Assembly (NCBI RefSeq): GCF_012395835.1
Contig: NZ_JAAZSQ010000002.1
Location: 91,632-155,631, forward strand
From: Arthrobacter mobilis
GTDB taxonomy: Bacteria; Actinomycetota; Actinomycetes; Actinomycetales; Micrococcaceae
Direction: 5' to 3'
Length of the DNA: 64,000 nt
Below are positions 25,866-35,977 of the stretch, in pieces. Positions within the stretch are counted from its first letter, which is position 1; each line of letters opens with the position of its first letter. The position numbers and the translations under genes were made by a program. The notes under the pieces were generated by a model. That model saw nothing but the letters and a program-made list of their open reading frames with translations. It did not search any database and was not told the DNA's origin.

Positions 25866-26354
25866 ATGAGCGAGATTCTGGACGATACCGCCACCGGCCG
25901 CATCCTCACCTGCAAGGTGGGCATGCGCTGGGGCGACATGGACGCCTACGGGCACGTGAACAATGTGGAGATCCTGCGCATCCTCGAGGAGGCGCGCATC
26001 CACGCCTTCGGCCCTCCCGGCGGCACCGGCGGCCCCGGCCAGGAACCGCTGGTCCCGCTCTTCTCCGCATTGCCCGCCGGCACCCAGGCGCTCGTCGTCG
26101 AACACCGGGTGAGGTACCTGGCGCCGCTGACCTACCGCAACATCCCGCTGGACATCGATGTCTGGGTCAGCTCCCTGAAGGCGGCCAGCGTGACCATCGC
26201 CTACATCGTGCACGACCCGGTCACCGGCGAGGCCTGCGCCAAGGCGGAAACCACCATCGCCTTCGTCGCCGCCGGCACCGGGCGGCTGCTGCGCATCGAC
26301 GGGGAGCAGAAGGCCCTGATCCGCCCGTTCGTGGGCCGGCCGGTCTTCGCATAG
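25866..26354 (+). CDS. Acyl-CoA thioesterase (4HBT, hot-dog fold)
   Basis: A 162-residue hot-dog protein of the 4-hydroxybenzoyl-CoA thioesterase family. The catalytic segment is MRWGDMDAYGHVNNVE, with Asp in the DxxGHVNN motif and an expected central helix after it (ILRILEEARIHAF). It hydrolyses acyl-CoA thioesters; the chain specificity is not visible. ATG at 25866 follows GAAAGGACGC. A TAGGCT overlaps its stop codon (26352-26357), giving a possible promoter for the downstream dehydratase pair. Confidence 0.87.
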   Translation: MSEILDDTATGRILTCKVGMRWGDMDAYGHVNNVEILRILEEARIHAFGPPGGTGGPGQEPLVPLFSALPAGTQALVVEHRVRYLAPLTYRNIPLDIDVWVSSLKAASVTIAYIVHDPVTGEACAKAETTIAFVAAGTGRLLRIDGEQKALIRPFVGRPVFA

Positions 26355-26389
26355 GCTGGAGGGAGTTTTTTTGCCAGTGAAGGAGCTGT

Positions 26390-26851
26390 ATGTCTGAGCA
26401 CACTGGGGTCAATGCGGCCCTGGCCGGCCGCGTCTACCCGGCCGGCGAGGTCTACACGGTCGGCCGCGAGAAGATCCGCGAATTCGCCCGTGCCGTCAAG
26501 GCCACGCACCCGGCCCATTTCGACGTCGAGGCGGCCCGGGAACTGGGCTACCGCGACCTGCTGGCCCCGCCCACCTTTGCCATCATCGTCGCCCAGCGCG
26601 CGGACGCCCAGTTGGTCCAGGATCCGGAAGCCGGCATCGACTTCTCCCGGGTGGTGCATGCCGAGCAGCGCTTCACCCACCACCGCCCGATCGTGGCCGG
26701 GGACGAACTGGTCGCGGAGTTGCACGTGGACCAGATCCGGGCCATGGGCGGGGGAGCGATGATCACCACCCGCGCCGAAATCAGCACCGCGGGCGGGGAG
26801 AAGACCGCCACCACGACCTCGTCGATCCTGGTGAGGGGGGAAGGCCAGTGA
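26390..26851 (+). CDS. MaoC-like N-terminal dehydratase subunit (HadA/UPF0336 type)
   Basis: A 153-residue hot-dog protein of the FAS1-type dehydratase/UPF0336 family, the counterpart of mycobacterial HadA. The helix region reads ATHPAHFDVEAARELGYRDLLAPPTFA; it lacks the catalytic Asp-His pair, as expected for the substrate-binding subunit. GAAGGAGC before the ATG fixes the start. Its last bases overlap the next gene (GTGA), so the two subunits should be made together and form a heterodimeric (R)-hydratase. Confidence 0.85.
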   Translation: MSEHTGVNAALAGRVYPAGEVYTVGREKIREFARAVKATHPAHFDVEAARELGYRDLLAPPTFAIIVAQRADAQLVQDPEAGIDFSRVVHAEQRFTHHRPIVAGDELVAELHVDQIRAMGGGAMITTRAEISTAGGEKTATTTSSILVRGEGQ

Positions 26852-27276
26852 CCATCGGACTGGAAACACTCTCGGTCGGGCAGGAGATCGGCAGCAGGAC
26901 CATCGAGGTCTCCCGGGCGGACCTGGTCAGGTACGCCGGGGCCTCCGGCGACTTCAACCCGATCCACTGGAACGGCCGCTTCGCCGAGCAGGTGGGCCTG
27001 CCCGGCGTCATCGCCCACGGCATGTTCACCATGGGTGCCGCCGTCCAGATCGTCACCGACTGGATCGGCGACCCGGGAGCCATCGTGGACTACCAGACCC
27101 GCTTCACCAAGCCGGTCGTGGTGGAAGACACCGACGGTGCCGGCGCCGAGATCCAGGTCAGCGGCGCCGTCGGTGCCATCGACGAAGCCAACGGCACGGT
27201 CCGCGTGGACCTGACGGTCACCTCCGCCGGACAGAAGGTCCTGGTCAAGGCCCAGGCCCTCGTCCGCACCCGGTAA
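26848..27276 (+). CDS. MaoC-like catalytic dehydratase subunit (HadB type)
   Basis: A 142-residue MaoC hydratase. GASGDFNPIHWNGRFAEQVG carries the hydratase Asp and His, followed by LPGVIAHGMFTMG. It is the catalytic partner of the overlapping upstream subunit. In mycobacteria the HadAB pair dehydrates 3-hydroxyacyl-ACP in mycolate synthesis and lies just upstream of secE-nusG. Here the partner genes are murB and, further on, secE, although Arthrobacter-like organisms do not make mycolic acids, so the substrate must differ. Confidence 0.87.
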   Translation: MTIGLETLSVGQEIGSRTIEVSRADLVRYAGASGDFNPIHWNGRFAEQVGLPGVIAHGMFTMGAAVQIVTDWIGDPGAIVDYQTRFTKPVVVEDTDGAGAEIQVSGAVGAIDEANGTVRVDLTVTSAGQKVLVKAQALVRTR

Positions 27277-27282
27277 GCCGCG

Positions 27283-28377
27283 GTGACTGCTGCCAGCCTG
27301 GCCCCGCTGACCACCGTCGGTGTCGGCGGTCCGGCCCGCCGCTGCCTCGAGGCCACGTCCGAGGCCGGGATCATTGATGCCGTCCGTGCCGCCGACGAGG
27401 CCGGCGAGCAGCTGCTGATCATCGGCGGCGGCTCGAACCTGGTGATCTCCGACGAGGGCTGGCCGGGCACCGTCCTGCGCCTGGCCAGCACCGGCTACTC
27501 GATCGAGCATTCAGCGGACGACGGCGGCTCCGGCACCGTGCTGTTGCGCGCCGAAGCCGGGCAGCCCTGGGACGAACTGGTCGAACTGTCCGTGCGGCAC
27601 GGCTGGTCCGGGCTGGAGGCGCTCTCGGGCATCCCCGGGCTGACCGGAGCCACGCCGGTGCAGAATGTCGGCGCCTACGGGGCCGACGTCTCGCACACCA
27701 TTGTCTCGGTGCGCACCTGGGACCGGCACGAGGGCACGGTGAAGACCTTCGGCAACGCGGACCTGGGCTTCGGCTACCGGGACTCGGTGCTCAAGCGCAG
27801 CACGGTCAACGGCTCGCCGCGCTACGTGGTGCTGTCCGTTCAGTTCCGGCTGGAGCGGGACCGGCTGAGCGCCCCCGTGCGCTATGCGGAGCTGGCCCGC
27901 TCCCTGGGCGTCGAAGCCGGCCAGCGCGCCGGCGCCGCCGATGTCCGCCGCGAAGTCCTCAGGCTGCGCGCCTCCAAGGGCATGGTGCTGGATGCGGCCG
28001 ACCGCGATACCTTCAGCACCGGCTCCTTCTTCACCAACCCCATCGTCGATCCCGCCAAGGCAGACGCCCTGCCCGCCGATGCCCCGCGGTGGCCCGCGGG
28101 CGCGCAGGTGAAGCTCAGCGCCGCCTGGCTGATCGACCGGGCAGGCTTCGGCAAGGGGTTCGGGCTGGCCGGCACCGCCAACGGCGCCGTCGACGGATTC
28201 GCCGTGGCAGGCGGCCGCGCATCGCTGTCCACCAAGCACACCCTGGCCATTACCAACCGGGGCAATGCCGCGGCGGCCGATATCCTGGCCATTGCCCGCA
28301 CCGTGCGCGACGGCGTCGAGGCCGCCTTCGGCATCCGGCTGCACCCGGAGCCGCTGCTGATCGGCTGCGCGCTGTAG
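27283..28377 (+). CDS. murB: UDP-N-acetylmuramate dehydrogenase
   Basis: A 364-residue FAD enzyme reducing UDP-GlcNAc-enolpyruvate to UDP-MurNAc in peptidoglycan precursor synthesis. Diagnostic segments: TTVGVGGPARR at the start, IIGGGSNLVISDEGW for FAD, GIPGLTGATPVQNVGAYG, and GSFFTNPIV with the catalytic Ser. Type I, with the long C-terminal insertion. GTG at 27283, 6 bases after the MaoC gene, so it belongs to that operon. Length is normal for actinobacteria. Confidence 0.96.
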   Translation: MTAASLAPLTTVGVGGPARRCLEATSEAGIIDAVRAADEAGEQLLIIGGGSNLVISDEGWPGTVLRLASTGYSIEHSADDGGSGTVLLRAEAGQPWDELVELSVRHGWSGLEALSGIPGLTGATPVQNVGAYGADVSHTIVSVRTWDRHEGTVKTFGNADLGFGYRDSVLKRSTVNGSPRYVVLSVQFRLERDRLSAPVRYAELARSLGVEAGQRAGAADVRREVLRLRASKGMVLDAADRDTFSTGSFFTNPIVDPAKADALPADAPRWPAGAQVKLSAAWLIDRAGFGKGFGLAGTANGAVDGFAVAGGRASLSTKHTLAITNRGNAAAADILAIARTVRDGVEAAFGIRLHPEPLLIGCAL

Positions 28378-28424
28378 CAGGCCGGACCCGGCGGCCTGCC
28401 CTGCCCGCCGCAGGTTGCCGCGCT

Positions 28425-28865
28425 TCACTTCGCCTGCCTGGCGTCCAGCGCGGCCCGGAAACGGACCAGGTCCTGCTGCTGGCGGCGGAAGTCCACCAGG
28501 CCCCGGCAGATCAGCCAGTGCACCAGCCGGCTGCTCTGGCTGGCCTGGACCCGGCAGTCCACGCCGTGGGGCATCAGCCAGCTTCCGCCCAGGAACTCCG
28601 GCAGCGCCGCCAGCAGGGCATCCGCGCGCAGCAGGCGGCAGAACGCCCCGTAGGGCTGGAACTGCCGTTCGAAGGCAAGCCAGCGGGCGTCCTCGGCGCA
28701 GACATGGTCCTGGCCCCGGGTCTCCAGGAACAACTTCAGGTGCTCGTTGATCCGCAGGTACCGGTCGACGGTTACCGGCTGCCTGCCGCGGCAGCAGTGT
28801 TCCAGGAAACGGGCCAGGACCTCGTTGATGGCCGGTGCCGCCGCCGGCAGGTCTGCGGGGTCCAT
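28425..28865 (-). CDS. Hypothetical protein, recombinase-core-like helical
   Basis: A 146-residue, mostly helical and basic protein that I cannot assign with certainty. The first part (RFLEHCCRGRQPVTVDRYLR then INEHLKLFLETRG) and the end (QSSRLVHWLICRGLVDFRRQ) have the rhythm of the SAM-like core-binding domain of tyrosine recombinases, but there is no catalytic domain and no Arg-His-Arg-Tyr set. It may be a free-standing DNA-binding helper or the remnant of an integrase. ATG at 28865. It lies downstream of asd on the same strand, behind the hairpin at 28986-29019. Confidence 0.6.
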   Translation of the reverse strand: MDPADLPAAAPAINEVLARFLEHCCRGRQPVTVDRYLRINEHLKLFLETRGQDHVCAEDARWLAFERQFQPYGAFCRLLRADALLAALPEFLGGSWLMPHGVDCRVQASQSSRLVHWLICRGLVDFRRQQQDLVRFRAALDARQAK

Positions 28866-28985
28866 GGGTCCGCGCTACGGAAGGGACACGGCCGCGGCGG
28901 CGTCCTGTACCGGAGGTGTGGACGGTCCGGCGGGCGGGGCGGCTGTGGAGGAGAAGCAGCAACCCGGAACCGGGCCTGAACGGCA

Positions 28986-29019
28986 GCGGGCCGCGTCCAC
29001 CGGAGTGGACGCGGCCCGC
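28986..29019 (-). terminator. Terminator after asd
   Basis: GCGGGCCGCGTCCAC at 28986-29000 pairs with its perfect complement at 29005-29019 around CGGA (15 bp). It begins 15 bases past the asd stop codon on the minus strand. Confidence 0.7.
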
Positions 29020-29034
29020 CGGGGCGGCAAGTGC

Positions 29035-30183
29035 TTAGAGGTTGCCGGTGGCGATCCGCAGCATGCGGCGCAGCGGTTCGGCGGCGCCCCAGAGCAGCTG
29101 GTCGCCGATGGTGAAGGCGCTGATGTACTCCGGCCCCATCTCCAGCTTGCGGATGCGGCCAACCGGGATCTGCAGGGTGCCGCTGACCGCCACCGGGGTC
29201 AGCTGCTCCAGCGTCGCTTCCTTCGTGTTGGGCACCACGGTGGCCCATTCGTTGTCCGCGTCGATGATCCGCTCGATCTCCTCCACCGGCAGGTCCTCGG
29301 TGAGCTTGAGCGTCAGGGCCTGGGAGTGCGAGCGCATGGCTCCGATGCGCACGCACAGCCCGTCGAACGGGATGCGGTTGCCGGCGTCCCCGCCCCGGCC
29401 CAGGATCTTGTTGGTCTCGACGCCGGCCTTCCATTCTTCCTTGGACTGGCCATTGCCCAGGTCCTTGTCGATCCACGGGATCACGGAACCGGCCAGCGGC
29501 ACGCCGAACTGGGTGGCGTCCAGTTCCGGGCTGCGCTGGGTGTTCAGCACGGCGCGGTCGATTTCCAGGATGGCCGAGGACGGATCGGCCAGCTGCGCGG
29601 CCACGGCGGCGTTGAGGGTGCCGAACTGGGTCAGCAGTTCGCGCATGTGCCGGGCTCCGCCGCCCGAGGCCGCCTGGTAGGTCATGGAGGTTCCCCACTC
29701 GACCAGACCGTTCTTGAACAGCCCGCCGAGGCCCATGAGCATGCAGGAGACGGTGCAGTTGCCGCCAATGAAGTTCCTGACCCCGCGCTGCAGGCCGGCG
29801 TCGATGACGTCCCGGTTGACCGGATCCAGCACGATGATCGCGTCGTCGGCCATCCGCAGGGTGGAGGCGGCGTCGATCCAGATCCCGTCCCAGCCGGCGT
29901 CGCGCAGCTTCGGGTACACCTCGGAGGTGTAGTCCCCGCCCTGGGCCGTCACGATGATCGGCAGCTTGGCCAGGGTGTCGACGTCGTAGGCGTCCTGCAG
30001 CGGGCCGGCACCTTCGGCGAAGGCCGGGGCGGCTCCGCCGGCATTGGAGGTGGAGAAGAACACGGGGTTGATCAGGTCAAAGTCGCCATCGTCCTGCATG
30101 CGCTGCATGAGGACGGAGCCGACCATGCCGCGCCAACCGACCAGGCCCACGGAAGGGGCGGAATTCCGGGCAGATTCAGTCAT
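29035..30183 (-). CDS. asd: Aspartate-semialdehyde dehydrogenase, enterobacterial type
   Basis: A 382-residue NADP enzyme of the lysine, threonine and methionine pathway. The active-site Cys143 is in [11 protein letters not shown], the NADP loop is [18 protein letters not shown], and the late [17 protein letters not shown] is conserved. These strings follow the E. coli Asd closely, and the length (about 370-380) also fits that subclass, whereas many actinobacteria have a shorter, different subclass beside lysC. Start at 30183 (MTESARN) was chosen over a longer frame. It is the last gene of the minus-strand block and lies 111 bases after folA, with no lysC nearby. Confidence 0.95.
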   Translation of the reverse strand: MTESARNSAPSVGLVGWRGMVGSVLMQRMQDDGDFDLINPVFFSTSNAGGAAPAFAEGAGPLQDAYDVDTLAKLPIIVTAQGGDYTSEVYPKLRDAGWDGIWIDAASTLRMADDAIIVLDPVNRDVIDAGLQRGVRNFIGGNCTVSCMLMGLGGLFKNGLVEWGTSMTYQAASGGGARHMRELLTQFGTLNAAVAAQLADPSSAILEIDRAVLNTQRSPELDATQFGVPLAGSVIPWIDKDLGNGQSKEEWKAGVETNKILGRGGDAGNRIPFDGLCVRIGAMRSHSQALTLKLTEDLPVEEIERIIDADNEWATVVPNTKEATLEQLTPVAVSGTLQIPVGRIRKLEMGPEYISAFTIGDQLLWGAAEPLRRMLRIATGNL

Positions 30184-30294
30184 GCGCTCCATTTTACGCG
30201 AGCCGGCAGTGCAGCCCATCCCACGGGTGGGGGATCCGGGCGGATCCGGGCACATTCGGCACCTTTCCCTGCGGATCCGCGGGAGCGCTGCGGC

Positions 30295-30861
30295 CTACTG
30301 CGCGGCGCCGGGCCGGTTCCAGCGGGCGATCCGGTAGCGGGTGCCGTTGGCGCCGGTCTCCCAGCCTTCGCCGGGCAGCACCCCGTCGAGCACCCAGCCC
30401 GGTCCCAGCAGCGGGGCGAAGGTGTCGCCGTCGGACTCCATGTCGATCACCGTCACCAGGGCGGTGTCCGCCTCCTCGGCGGCCAGGCGGAAAATTTCGC
30501 CGCCGCCGATGATCCACAGTTCCTCGGCCCCCGGATACCGGCGGGCGTCGGCCAGGGCCTGCGGCAGGGATTCCACGACGACGGCGCCGTCCGCTTCCAG
30601 CGCGGCCCGCCGCTGCGGGCTGCGGCTGATGACAATGTTGGTCCGGCCGGGCAGGGGACGGTACTTGGCGGGGAAGGACTCCCAGGTCCGCCGCCCCATG
30701 ATGACCGGATGGCCGGCGGTGGTGCGTTTGAAGTGGGCGAGGTCTTCGGGCAGGTGCCACGGCATGCCGCCGTCCTTGCCGATGACGCCGTTGGTGGTCT
30801 GGGCCCAGATGAGTCCGACCAACGGGGAATCGGGGGTGGCGGCGCGGCCGGGGGCGCTCAT
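30295..30861 (-). CDS. folA: Dihydrofolate reductase
   Basis: A 188-residue DHFR that regenerates tetrahydrofolate with NADPH. Hallmarks: [20 protein letters not shown] (catalytic acidic loop following), [23 protein letters not shown] and [11 protein letters not shown]. Start at 30861 overlaps the thyA stop by four bases (ATGA), so the two are translationally coupled, the usual thyA-folA pairing. Slightly longer than E. coli FolA (159) owing to N- and C-terminal extensions. Confidence 0.95.
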   Translation of the reverse strand: MSAPGRAATPDSPLVGLIWAQTTNGVIGKDGGMPWHLPEDLAHFKRTTAGHPVIMGRRTWESFPAKYRPLPGRTNIVISRSPQRRAALEADGAVVVESLPQALADARRYPGAEELWIIGGGEIFRLAAEEADTALVTVIDMESDGDTFAPLLGPGWVLDGVLPGEGWETGANGTRYRIARWNRPGAAQ

Positions 30862-31685
30862 ACGGCCACCGGTGCCTTGATGGCCGGATGGTGCCGGTAG
30901 TTGACCAGTTCGAAGTCCTCCAGCCGGTAGTCGAAGATGCTCTCCGGGGTGCGCGTGATGCGCAGCTGCGGGTAGGGGAAGGGCTCGCGGCCAAGCTGCT
31001 CGGTGACCTGCCGGAGGTGGTCCTCGTAGATATGGACGTCGCCGCCGGTCCAGATGAACTCGCCGGGTTCGAGCCCCACCTGCTGGGCCACCATCAGGGT
31101 CAGCAGCGCGTAGGAGGCGATGTTGAACGGCACGCCCAGGAACATGTCGGCGCTGCGCTGGTAGAGCTGGCAGGACAGCCTGCCCGGGCCCTCCGGCGAC
31201 GGCTGGACGTAGAACTGGAAGAACGCATGGCAGGGCGGCAGCGCCATCTTGGAAATTTCGGCCACGTTCCAGGCCGAGACGATGTGCCGGCGGGAATCCG
31301 GGTTGGCCTTCAGGCTGTCGATGAGCTGGGCGATCTGGTCGATGTGCCCGCCGTCCGGGGTGGGCCAGGACCGCCACTGGACACCGTAGACCGGGCCGAG
31401 CTCGCCGTCCTCATCCGCCCACTCGTCCCAGATCGTCACGCCCTGGTCCTGCAGCCACTTCACGTTCGAGTCCCCGCGCAGGAACCACAGCAGCTCCAGG
31501 GCCACGGACTTGAAATGCACGCGCTTGGTGGTGATCAGCGGGAAGGACCCGGCGAGATCGAAGCGGATCTGGCGGCCGAAGACGCTGCGGGTGCCGGTGC
31601 CGGTGCGGTCGGACTTCGGCGTGCCGGTGGCCAGCACGTCGCGCAGCAGGTCCTCGTACGGGGTGGGGATCGAGGTGGCGTTCAC
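30858..31685 (-). CDS. thyA: Thymidylate synthase
   Basis: A 275-residue ThyA, which methylates dUMP using methylene-tetrahydrofolate. The nucleophile Cys is in [35 protein letters not shown] and [20 protein letters not shown] are standard. Starts at a GTG (31685), 7 bases after TAGACT on the minus strand (plus 31693-31698), so it probably has a leaderless promoter. Product dihydrofolate is recycled by the overlapping folA. Confidence 0.96.
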   Translation of the reverse strand: MNATSIPTPYEDLLRDVLATGTPKSDRTGTGTRSVFGRQIRFDLAGSFPLITTKRVHFKSVALELLWFLRGDSNVKWLQDQGVTIWDEWADEDGELGPVYGVQWRSWPTPDGGHIDQIAQLIDSLKANPDSRRHIVSAWNVAEISKMALPPCHAFFQFYVQPSPEGPGRLSCQLYQRSADMFLGVPFNIASYALLTLMVAQQVGLEPGEFIWTGGDVHIYEDHLRQVTEQLGREPFPYPQLRITRTPESIFDYRLEDFELVNYRHHPAIKAPVAV

Positions 31686-31703
31686 GGATTACAGTCTAGG
31701 ACG

Positions 31704-32687
31704 TTAGTCGTCGTAGGCGTCGAACTGTTCGACCGAAACGATCCGGCCGGGATGCTTGACACTGATCTGGCACACAATGATTCCGCCCGGATGCAGGTAC
31801 GGGTCCGCCGCCGGCAGCTTGCCGGCCAGCTTCGGCGACATCCGTTTTTCCATCACCTTGAACACCTGCGGCAGCACCGGCCGGTGGGTGCAGACGGCGG
31901 TGGACTTCTGCTTGTCCAGCAGGGCCTCGATGGCGGCGCGGGCCTTCTTCGGGCTGCGCTCGGCCGCGTGCTCGGTCAGCTGGGGCACGGTGCGCAGTTT
32001 CTTGACCTGCTGCGCTTCGACATACGGGGTAATGGTCTGCACGCACCGCACCCAGGGACTGGAGGCAATGCGTTTGGGCCGCCAGGCGGTGAGCATCCGG
32101 CAGACCGCCAGGGCCTGGCGCCTGCCGGTGGCGGCGAGGGGGCGCTCGCCTTCGGCCTTGTTCCAGGTCGAGCGGGGCTTGGCCTTGGCATGGCGGACGA
32201 CGATGAAGGGGTAGGTTTCCAGGTCCCCGCGGCTGTGCGCGGTGATGAGTTCCTCCAGCGGCTCGCGGTCCGAGGGGTTGGACAGCAGCTCCAGGGCCTC
32301 GTCCACCGGGCACCATTTGACCTCGTCCACCTCGGTCCCGTCCGGGACCGGTTCCACGTCCTGGAGCCTGGCCGCCCAGTAGAAGACCTCCTTGATGCCG
32401 GAGGAGATGCGGTAGCGCACGGTGGGCAGCGGGATGCCCAGCTGCACGTCCACCTGGATTTCCTCGCGCAGCTCGCGGACGGCGCATTCGGGCAGTGTTT
32501 CACCGCTGTCCAGCTTGCCCTTGGGCCAGGACCAGTCCCGGTAGCGGGGACGGTGGATCAGCAGGACCTGCAGCTTGTTCTCCCGGACGCGCCAGCACAG
32601 CGCACCCGCGGCGGTGACGGCGACGGGGCCGGCGAGGGGGTCCGGGGCAGGCGCGGGGGCCGTTTCCTCCATTGAGCGTTGTTCCAT
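31704..32687 (-). CDS. MutT1-like NUDIX hydrolase fused to a histidine phosphatase
   Basis: A 327-residue two-domain protein. Residues about 20-150 form a NUDIX domain (GKLDSGETLPECAVRELREE, the Nudix box), and about 160-300 a histidine phosphatase domain (FIVVRHAKAKPRSTW; second His in VCTHRP). This is the architecture of mycobacterial MutT1, which hydrolyses 8-oxo-GTP and diadenosine polyphosphates. Start at 32687 follows AGGCAGG on the minus strand; MEETAP five codons later is an alternative. It starts 7 bases after ppk1, the same neighbours as in mycobacteria, so co-transcription is likely. Confidence 0.9.
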   Translation of the reverse strand: MEQRSMEETAPAPAPDPLAGPVAVTAAGALCWRVRENKLQVLLIHRPRYRDWSWPKGKLDSGETLPECAVRELREEIQVDVQLGIPLPTVRYRISSGIKEVFYWAARLQDVEPVPDGTEVDEVKWCPVDEALELLSNPSDREPLEELITAHSRGDLETYPFIVVRHAKAKPRSTWNKAEGERPLAATGRRQALAVCRMLTAWRPKRIASSPWVRCVQTITPYVEAQQVKKLRTVPQLTEHAAERSPKKARAAIEALLDKQKSTAVCTHRPVLPQVFKVMEKRMSPKLAGKLPAADPYLHPGGIIVCQISVKHPGRIVSVEQFDAYDD

Positions 32688-32694
32688 GTCCTGC

Positions 32695-34920
32695 CTAGCG
32701 GCGCAGCGCGGCGCGCTGGCGGGAGCGGGAGGCCAGCAGCCAGGACTGCACGTCGCTGAGCGGATTGCCCTCCTCGTCCTTGTGGTGGCGGATCCAGACG
32801 CCCCGGCTGTCCAGGTGCCAGCTGGAGGTGCCCGGATCCAGGTAGCGGTCCATGAGGGCAATGAGTTCGGCGATGTCGTCGCGGTTCTTCAGCTGCACCA
32901 GCGCCTCGACGCGGCGGTCCAGGTTCCGGTGCATCATGTCCGCCGAGCCGATGTACACCGCCGGATCCCCGGCGTTGGCGAAGGCGAAGACCCGGGAGTG
33001 TTCCAGGAAACGGCCCAGGATGGAGCGTACCCGGATGTTGTCGCTCAGCCCCGGGACCCCGGGGCGGACGGCGCAGATCCCGCGGACGATGACATCCACC
33101 TGCACGCCCGCCTGCGAGGCACGGTAAAGCGCGTCGATGACGGCCTCGTCCACCATCGAATTGACCTTGATGATGACCCGGGCGGCCAGGCCGGCCTGCC
33201 GGTTGGCGATTTCCTTCTCGATCCGGTCGATCAGGCCCGAGCGCACCGACCGGGGGGCCACCAGCAGGCGTTTGAAGGTGGACTTGGGTGCGTAGCCGGA
33301 CAGCTGGTTGAAAAGCTTGGACAGGTCCTCGCCGACCTGGTCGTCGGCGGTCAGCAGGCCCAGGTCCTCGTAGTAGCGGGCGGTCCGCGGGTGGTAGTTG
33401 CCGGTGCCAATGTGGCTGTAGCGGCGCAGCCCGTCGCCTTCCTGGCGCACCACCAGGGAGAGCTTGCAGTGCGTCTTCAGCCCCACGATCCCGTACACCA
33501 CGTGCACGCCGGCCTGCTCAAGCTTGCGGGCCCAGTCGATGTTGGCCTGCTCGTCGAAGCGGGCCTTGATCTCCACCAGGGCCAGCACCTGCTTGCCGGC
33601 CTCGGCCGCATCGATCAGCGCATCGGCGATGGGCGAGTCCCCGGAGGTGCGGTACAGGGTCTGCTTGATGGCCTGCACCTTCGGATCGGCGGCGGCCTGC
33701 TCGAGGAAGGCCTGCACCGAGGTGGAGAACGAATCGTACGGGTGGTGCAGCAGGATGTCCCGGCGGCGCATGGCGGCGAAGACATTGGCCGGCTTGGAGG
33801 TTTCGCTCTCGTTCAGGTAGCGGCTGGTGTGTGCCAGCTGCTTGGGGTAGTGCAGGTCCGGGCGGTCAATGTTGGAGATGACGTTGAGCCCGCGCAGGTC
33901 CAGCGGGGCCGGCAGGGCATAGACCTCGGAGTCCTCCACGCCGAGTTCGCGCACCAGCAGCCGGCGCACGCTGGGGTTGATGTCGGTGGTCACCTCAAGG
34001 CGGACCGGAGGGCCGAAGCGCCGGCGCAGCAGTTCCTTCTCCAGCGCCTGCAGCAGGTTCTCGGCGTCGTCCTCTTCCACCTCCAGGTCCTCGTTGCGGG
34101 TGACCCGGAAGCTGTGGTGCTCCAGCACCTCCATGCCCTGGAACAGCAGGTCCAGGTGCACGGCGATGACTTCCTCCAGCGGGATGAAGCGTGCGGTGCG
34201 CCCGGGCACCGAGCCGGCACGCGGGCCGTCGACCGAGATCAGCCGCGGCAGCTGGTCCGGCACCTTTACCCGGGCGAACAGTTCCTTCTCGCTCACCGGG
34301 TTGCGCACGATGACGGCCAGGTTCAGGGACAGGCCGGAGATGTAGGGGAACGGGTGGGCAGGGTCCACGGCCAGCGGGGTCAGGATCGGGAAGACCTTCT
34401 CCTTGAACATCACGGTCAGCTGCTGCTGCGCCGCGTCGTCGAGCTCGTCCCAGCGCACGATGTGGATGTGTTCGTACGCCAGTTCCGGGCGGATCTGCTC
34501 GGCGAAGACCCGGGCGTGCCGCTCATGGAGCCGGTGCGCCTGCTCGCTGATCTGCTCCAGCTGCTCGATCGGGTTGAGCCCGGCCGCCGAGGGCACCGCC
34601 AGGCCGGTGGCAATCCGCCGCTTCAGCCCGGCGACCCGCACCATGAAGAATTCGTCCAGGTTCGAGGCGAAGATGGACAGGAAGTTCACCCGCTCCAGCA
34701 GGAACAGGTCCGGATCCTCGGCCAGCTCCAGGACCCGGGCATTGAAGTCCAGCCAGCTGATTTCCCGGTCCAGGAAACGGTCGTTGAGGCTGAAGTCCCC
34801 GTCGGGGATCTGCGAGGGGGCGAACTCGGGGATGTCGATGCGGTCCTGGGTGGCACGGGCCGGGGCGACCTCCGTGGAACCGAACCTCACGGAAAGCGGA
34901 GGGGCGGATTCGGGAACCAT
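32695..34920 (-). CDS. ppk1: Polyphosphate kinase 1
   Basis: A 741-residue PPK1, which makes polyphosphate from ATP at the membrane. Segments: [19 protein letters not shown] (N-terminal domain), [32 protein letters not shown], and [20 protein letters not shown] with the phosphorylated His region; [18 protein letters not shown] closes the second phospholipase-D-like domain. Start at 34920 (MVPESAPP) is fixed by AAGGAGA on the minus strand. Followed by the MutT1-like gene. Confidence 0.96.
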   Translation of the reverse strand: MVPESAPPLSVRFGSTEVAPARATQDRIDIPEFAPSQIPDGDFSLNDRFLDREISWLDFNARVLELAEDPDLFLLERVNFLSIFASNLDEFFMVRVAGLKRRIATGLAVPSAAGLNPIEQLEQISEQAHRLHERHARVFAEQIRPELAYEHIHIVRWDELDDAAQQQLTVMFKEKVFPILTPLAVDPAHPFPYISGLSLNLAVIVRNPVSEKELFARVKVPDQLPRLISVDGPRAGSVPGRTARFIPLEEVIAVHLDLLFQGMEVLEHHSFRVTRNEDLEVEEDDAENLLQALEKELLRRRFGPPVRLEVTTDINPSVRRLLVRELGVEDSEVYALPAPLDLRGLNVISNIDRPDLHYPKQLAHTSRYLNESETSKPANVFAAMRRRDILLHHPYDSFSTSVQAFLEQAAADPKVQAIKQTLYRTSGDSPIADALIDAAEAGKQVLALVEIKARFDEQANIDWARKLEQAGVHVVYGIVGLKTHCKLSLVVRQEGDGLRRYSHIGTGNYHPRTARYYEDLGLLTADDQVGEDLSKLFNQLSGYAPKSTFKRLLVAPRSVRSGLIDRIEKEIANRQAGLAARVIIKVNSMVDEAVIDALYRASQAGVQVDVIVRGICAVRPGVPGLSDNIRVRSILGRFLEHSRVFAFANAGDPAVYIGSADMMHRNLDRRVEALVQLKNRDDIAELIALMDRYLDPGTSSWHLDSRGVWIRHHKDEEGNPLSDVQSWLLASRSRQRAALRR

Positions 34921-35005
34921 GGTGTCTCCTTGGTGCTTGGGCCCTGCGGAGTGGAGGCAGGGCCATTGGTCCATCAGCCCTGGTGGCCAGGGCCTGGTTA
35001 TAAGA

Positions 35006-35968
35006 TTAATGATCCGCCGGAGCGTACATCACGTCGGTGTCCCAGCGGGTGAACCCGAGCTTGCGGTACAGCGCCACTGCGGCCTCGTTGTCCGCGTCCA
35101 CGTACAGCATGATCGCGCTTTGGCCGGCCGCCTGCAGATGCTTGATGCCGGCCACGGTCAGCGCCTTGCCCAGCCCCATGCCCTGCGCCTGCGGGGTCAC
35201 GCCGACCACGTACACCTCTCCGATCGGCGGGTGCGTGCCGGTGCGCGGGTGGACCTTGGTCCAGTGGAAGCCCAGCAGTTCGCCGTCGTCCTCGCGCACC
35301 GCCAGCAGGAAGCCTGCGGGGTCGAACCACGGCTCCGCCATCCGGGCGCGCAGGTCGGCCAGGGTCAGGGCGCCCTGCTCCGGGTGGTGCGCGAACGCCG
35401 CGGCGTTGGCCTTGAGCCAGGCCTGCTCGTCCTGGCCCGGCACGAAGCTGCGCAGCTTGACCCCGGCGGGCAGGACCGCGTCGGGCAGCCGGGGCACATG
35501 GGCCAGGCGCATCCGCCACAATTCGCGCACGGGCACAAAGCCGAACCGTGCCGCCAGCCGGGCGGCACCCTCGTGGGCACCGTGGGACCAGGCCCGCAGG
35601 TCGGGCAGCTCGGTGTGCCGGCGGAGCTCGTCAACCAGTCCGGTCCCCACCCCCTGGTTCCGGTAGGCGGGGTGGACCACCAGCTCGAACACGCCCTCGC
35701 CGCCGCGCGGCAGCAGGATGACGGCGGCCCCGGCCAGCGAGGAGGCGGTGGCCGGGTCCGAATGCTCCTCCGCGGCATAGGTCGCCAGCACCAGCAGGTT
35801 GTCCGGGTCCTCCGACCGCAGCGTCACCCAGGTCTGCTCGGACAGCGGCGGATTGCCGTCGGCTTCGGCGGCGGCCTCCGCCAGGGCCTTCAGGTCGGCC
35901 AGCACCTCCGGATCGGGTGCGCCCTTGATGATGGTCACCGGCCAGACCGGCGCTGTCTGTTCGCTCAT
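35006..35968 (-). CDS. mshD: Mycothiol synthase
   Basis: A 320-residue acetyltransferase with two GNAT domains that acetylates the cysteine of Cys-GlcN-Ins, the last step of mycothiol synthesis. Acetyl-CoA loops: [15 protein letters not shown] in the first half and [18 protein letters not shown] in the second; [16 protein letters not shown] and the end [15 protein letters not shown] match MshD. ATG at 35968 lies 6 bases after TAGGCT on the minus strand (plus 35975-35980). That -10 box overlaps the edge of the 101-bp tandem repeat. glnR lies upstream, as in mycobacteria. Confidence 0.92.
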   Translation of the reverse strand: MSEQTAPVWPVTIIKGAPDPEVLADLKALAEAAAEADGNPPLSEQTWVTLRSEDPDNLLVLATYAAEEHSDPATASSLAGAAVILLPRGGEGVFELVVHPAYRNQGVGTGLVDELRRHTELPDLRAWSHGAHEGAARLAARFGFVPVRELWRMRLAHVPRLPDAVLPAGVKLRSFVPGQDEQAWLKANAAAFAHHPEQGALTLADLRARMAEPWFDPAGFLLAVREDDGELLGFHWTKVHPRTGTHPPIGEVYVVGVTPQAQGMGLGKALTVAGIKHLQAAGQSAIMLYVDADNEAAVALYRKLGFTRWDTDVMYAPADH

Positions 35969-35977
35969 GGACTTAGC

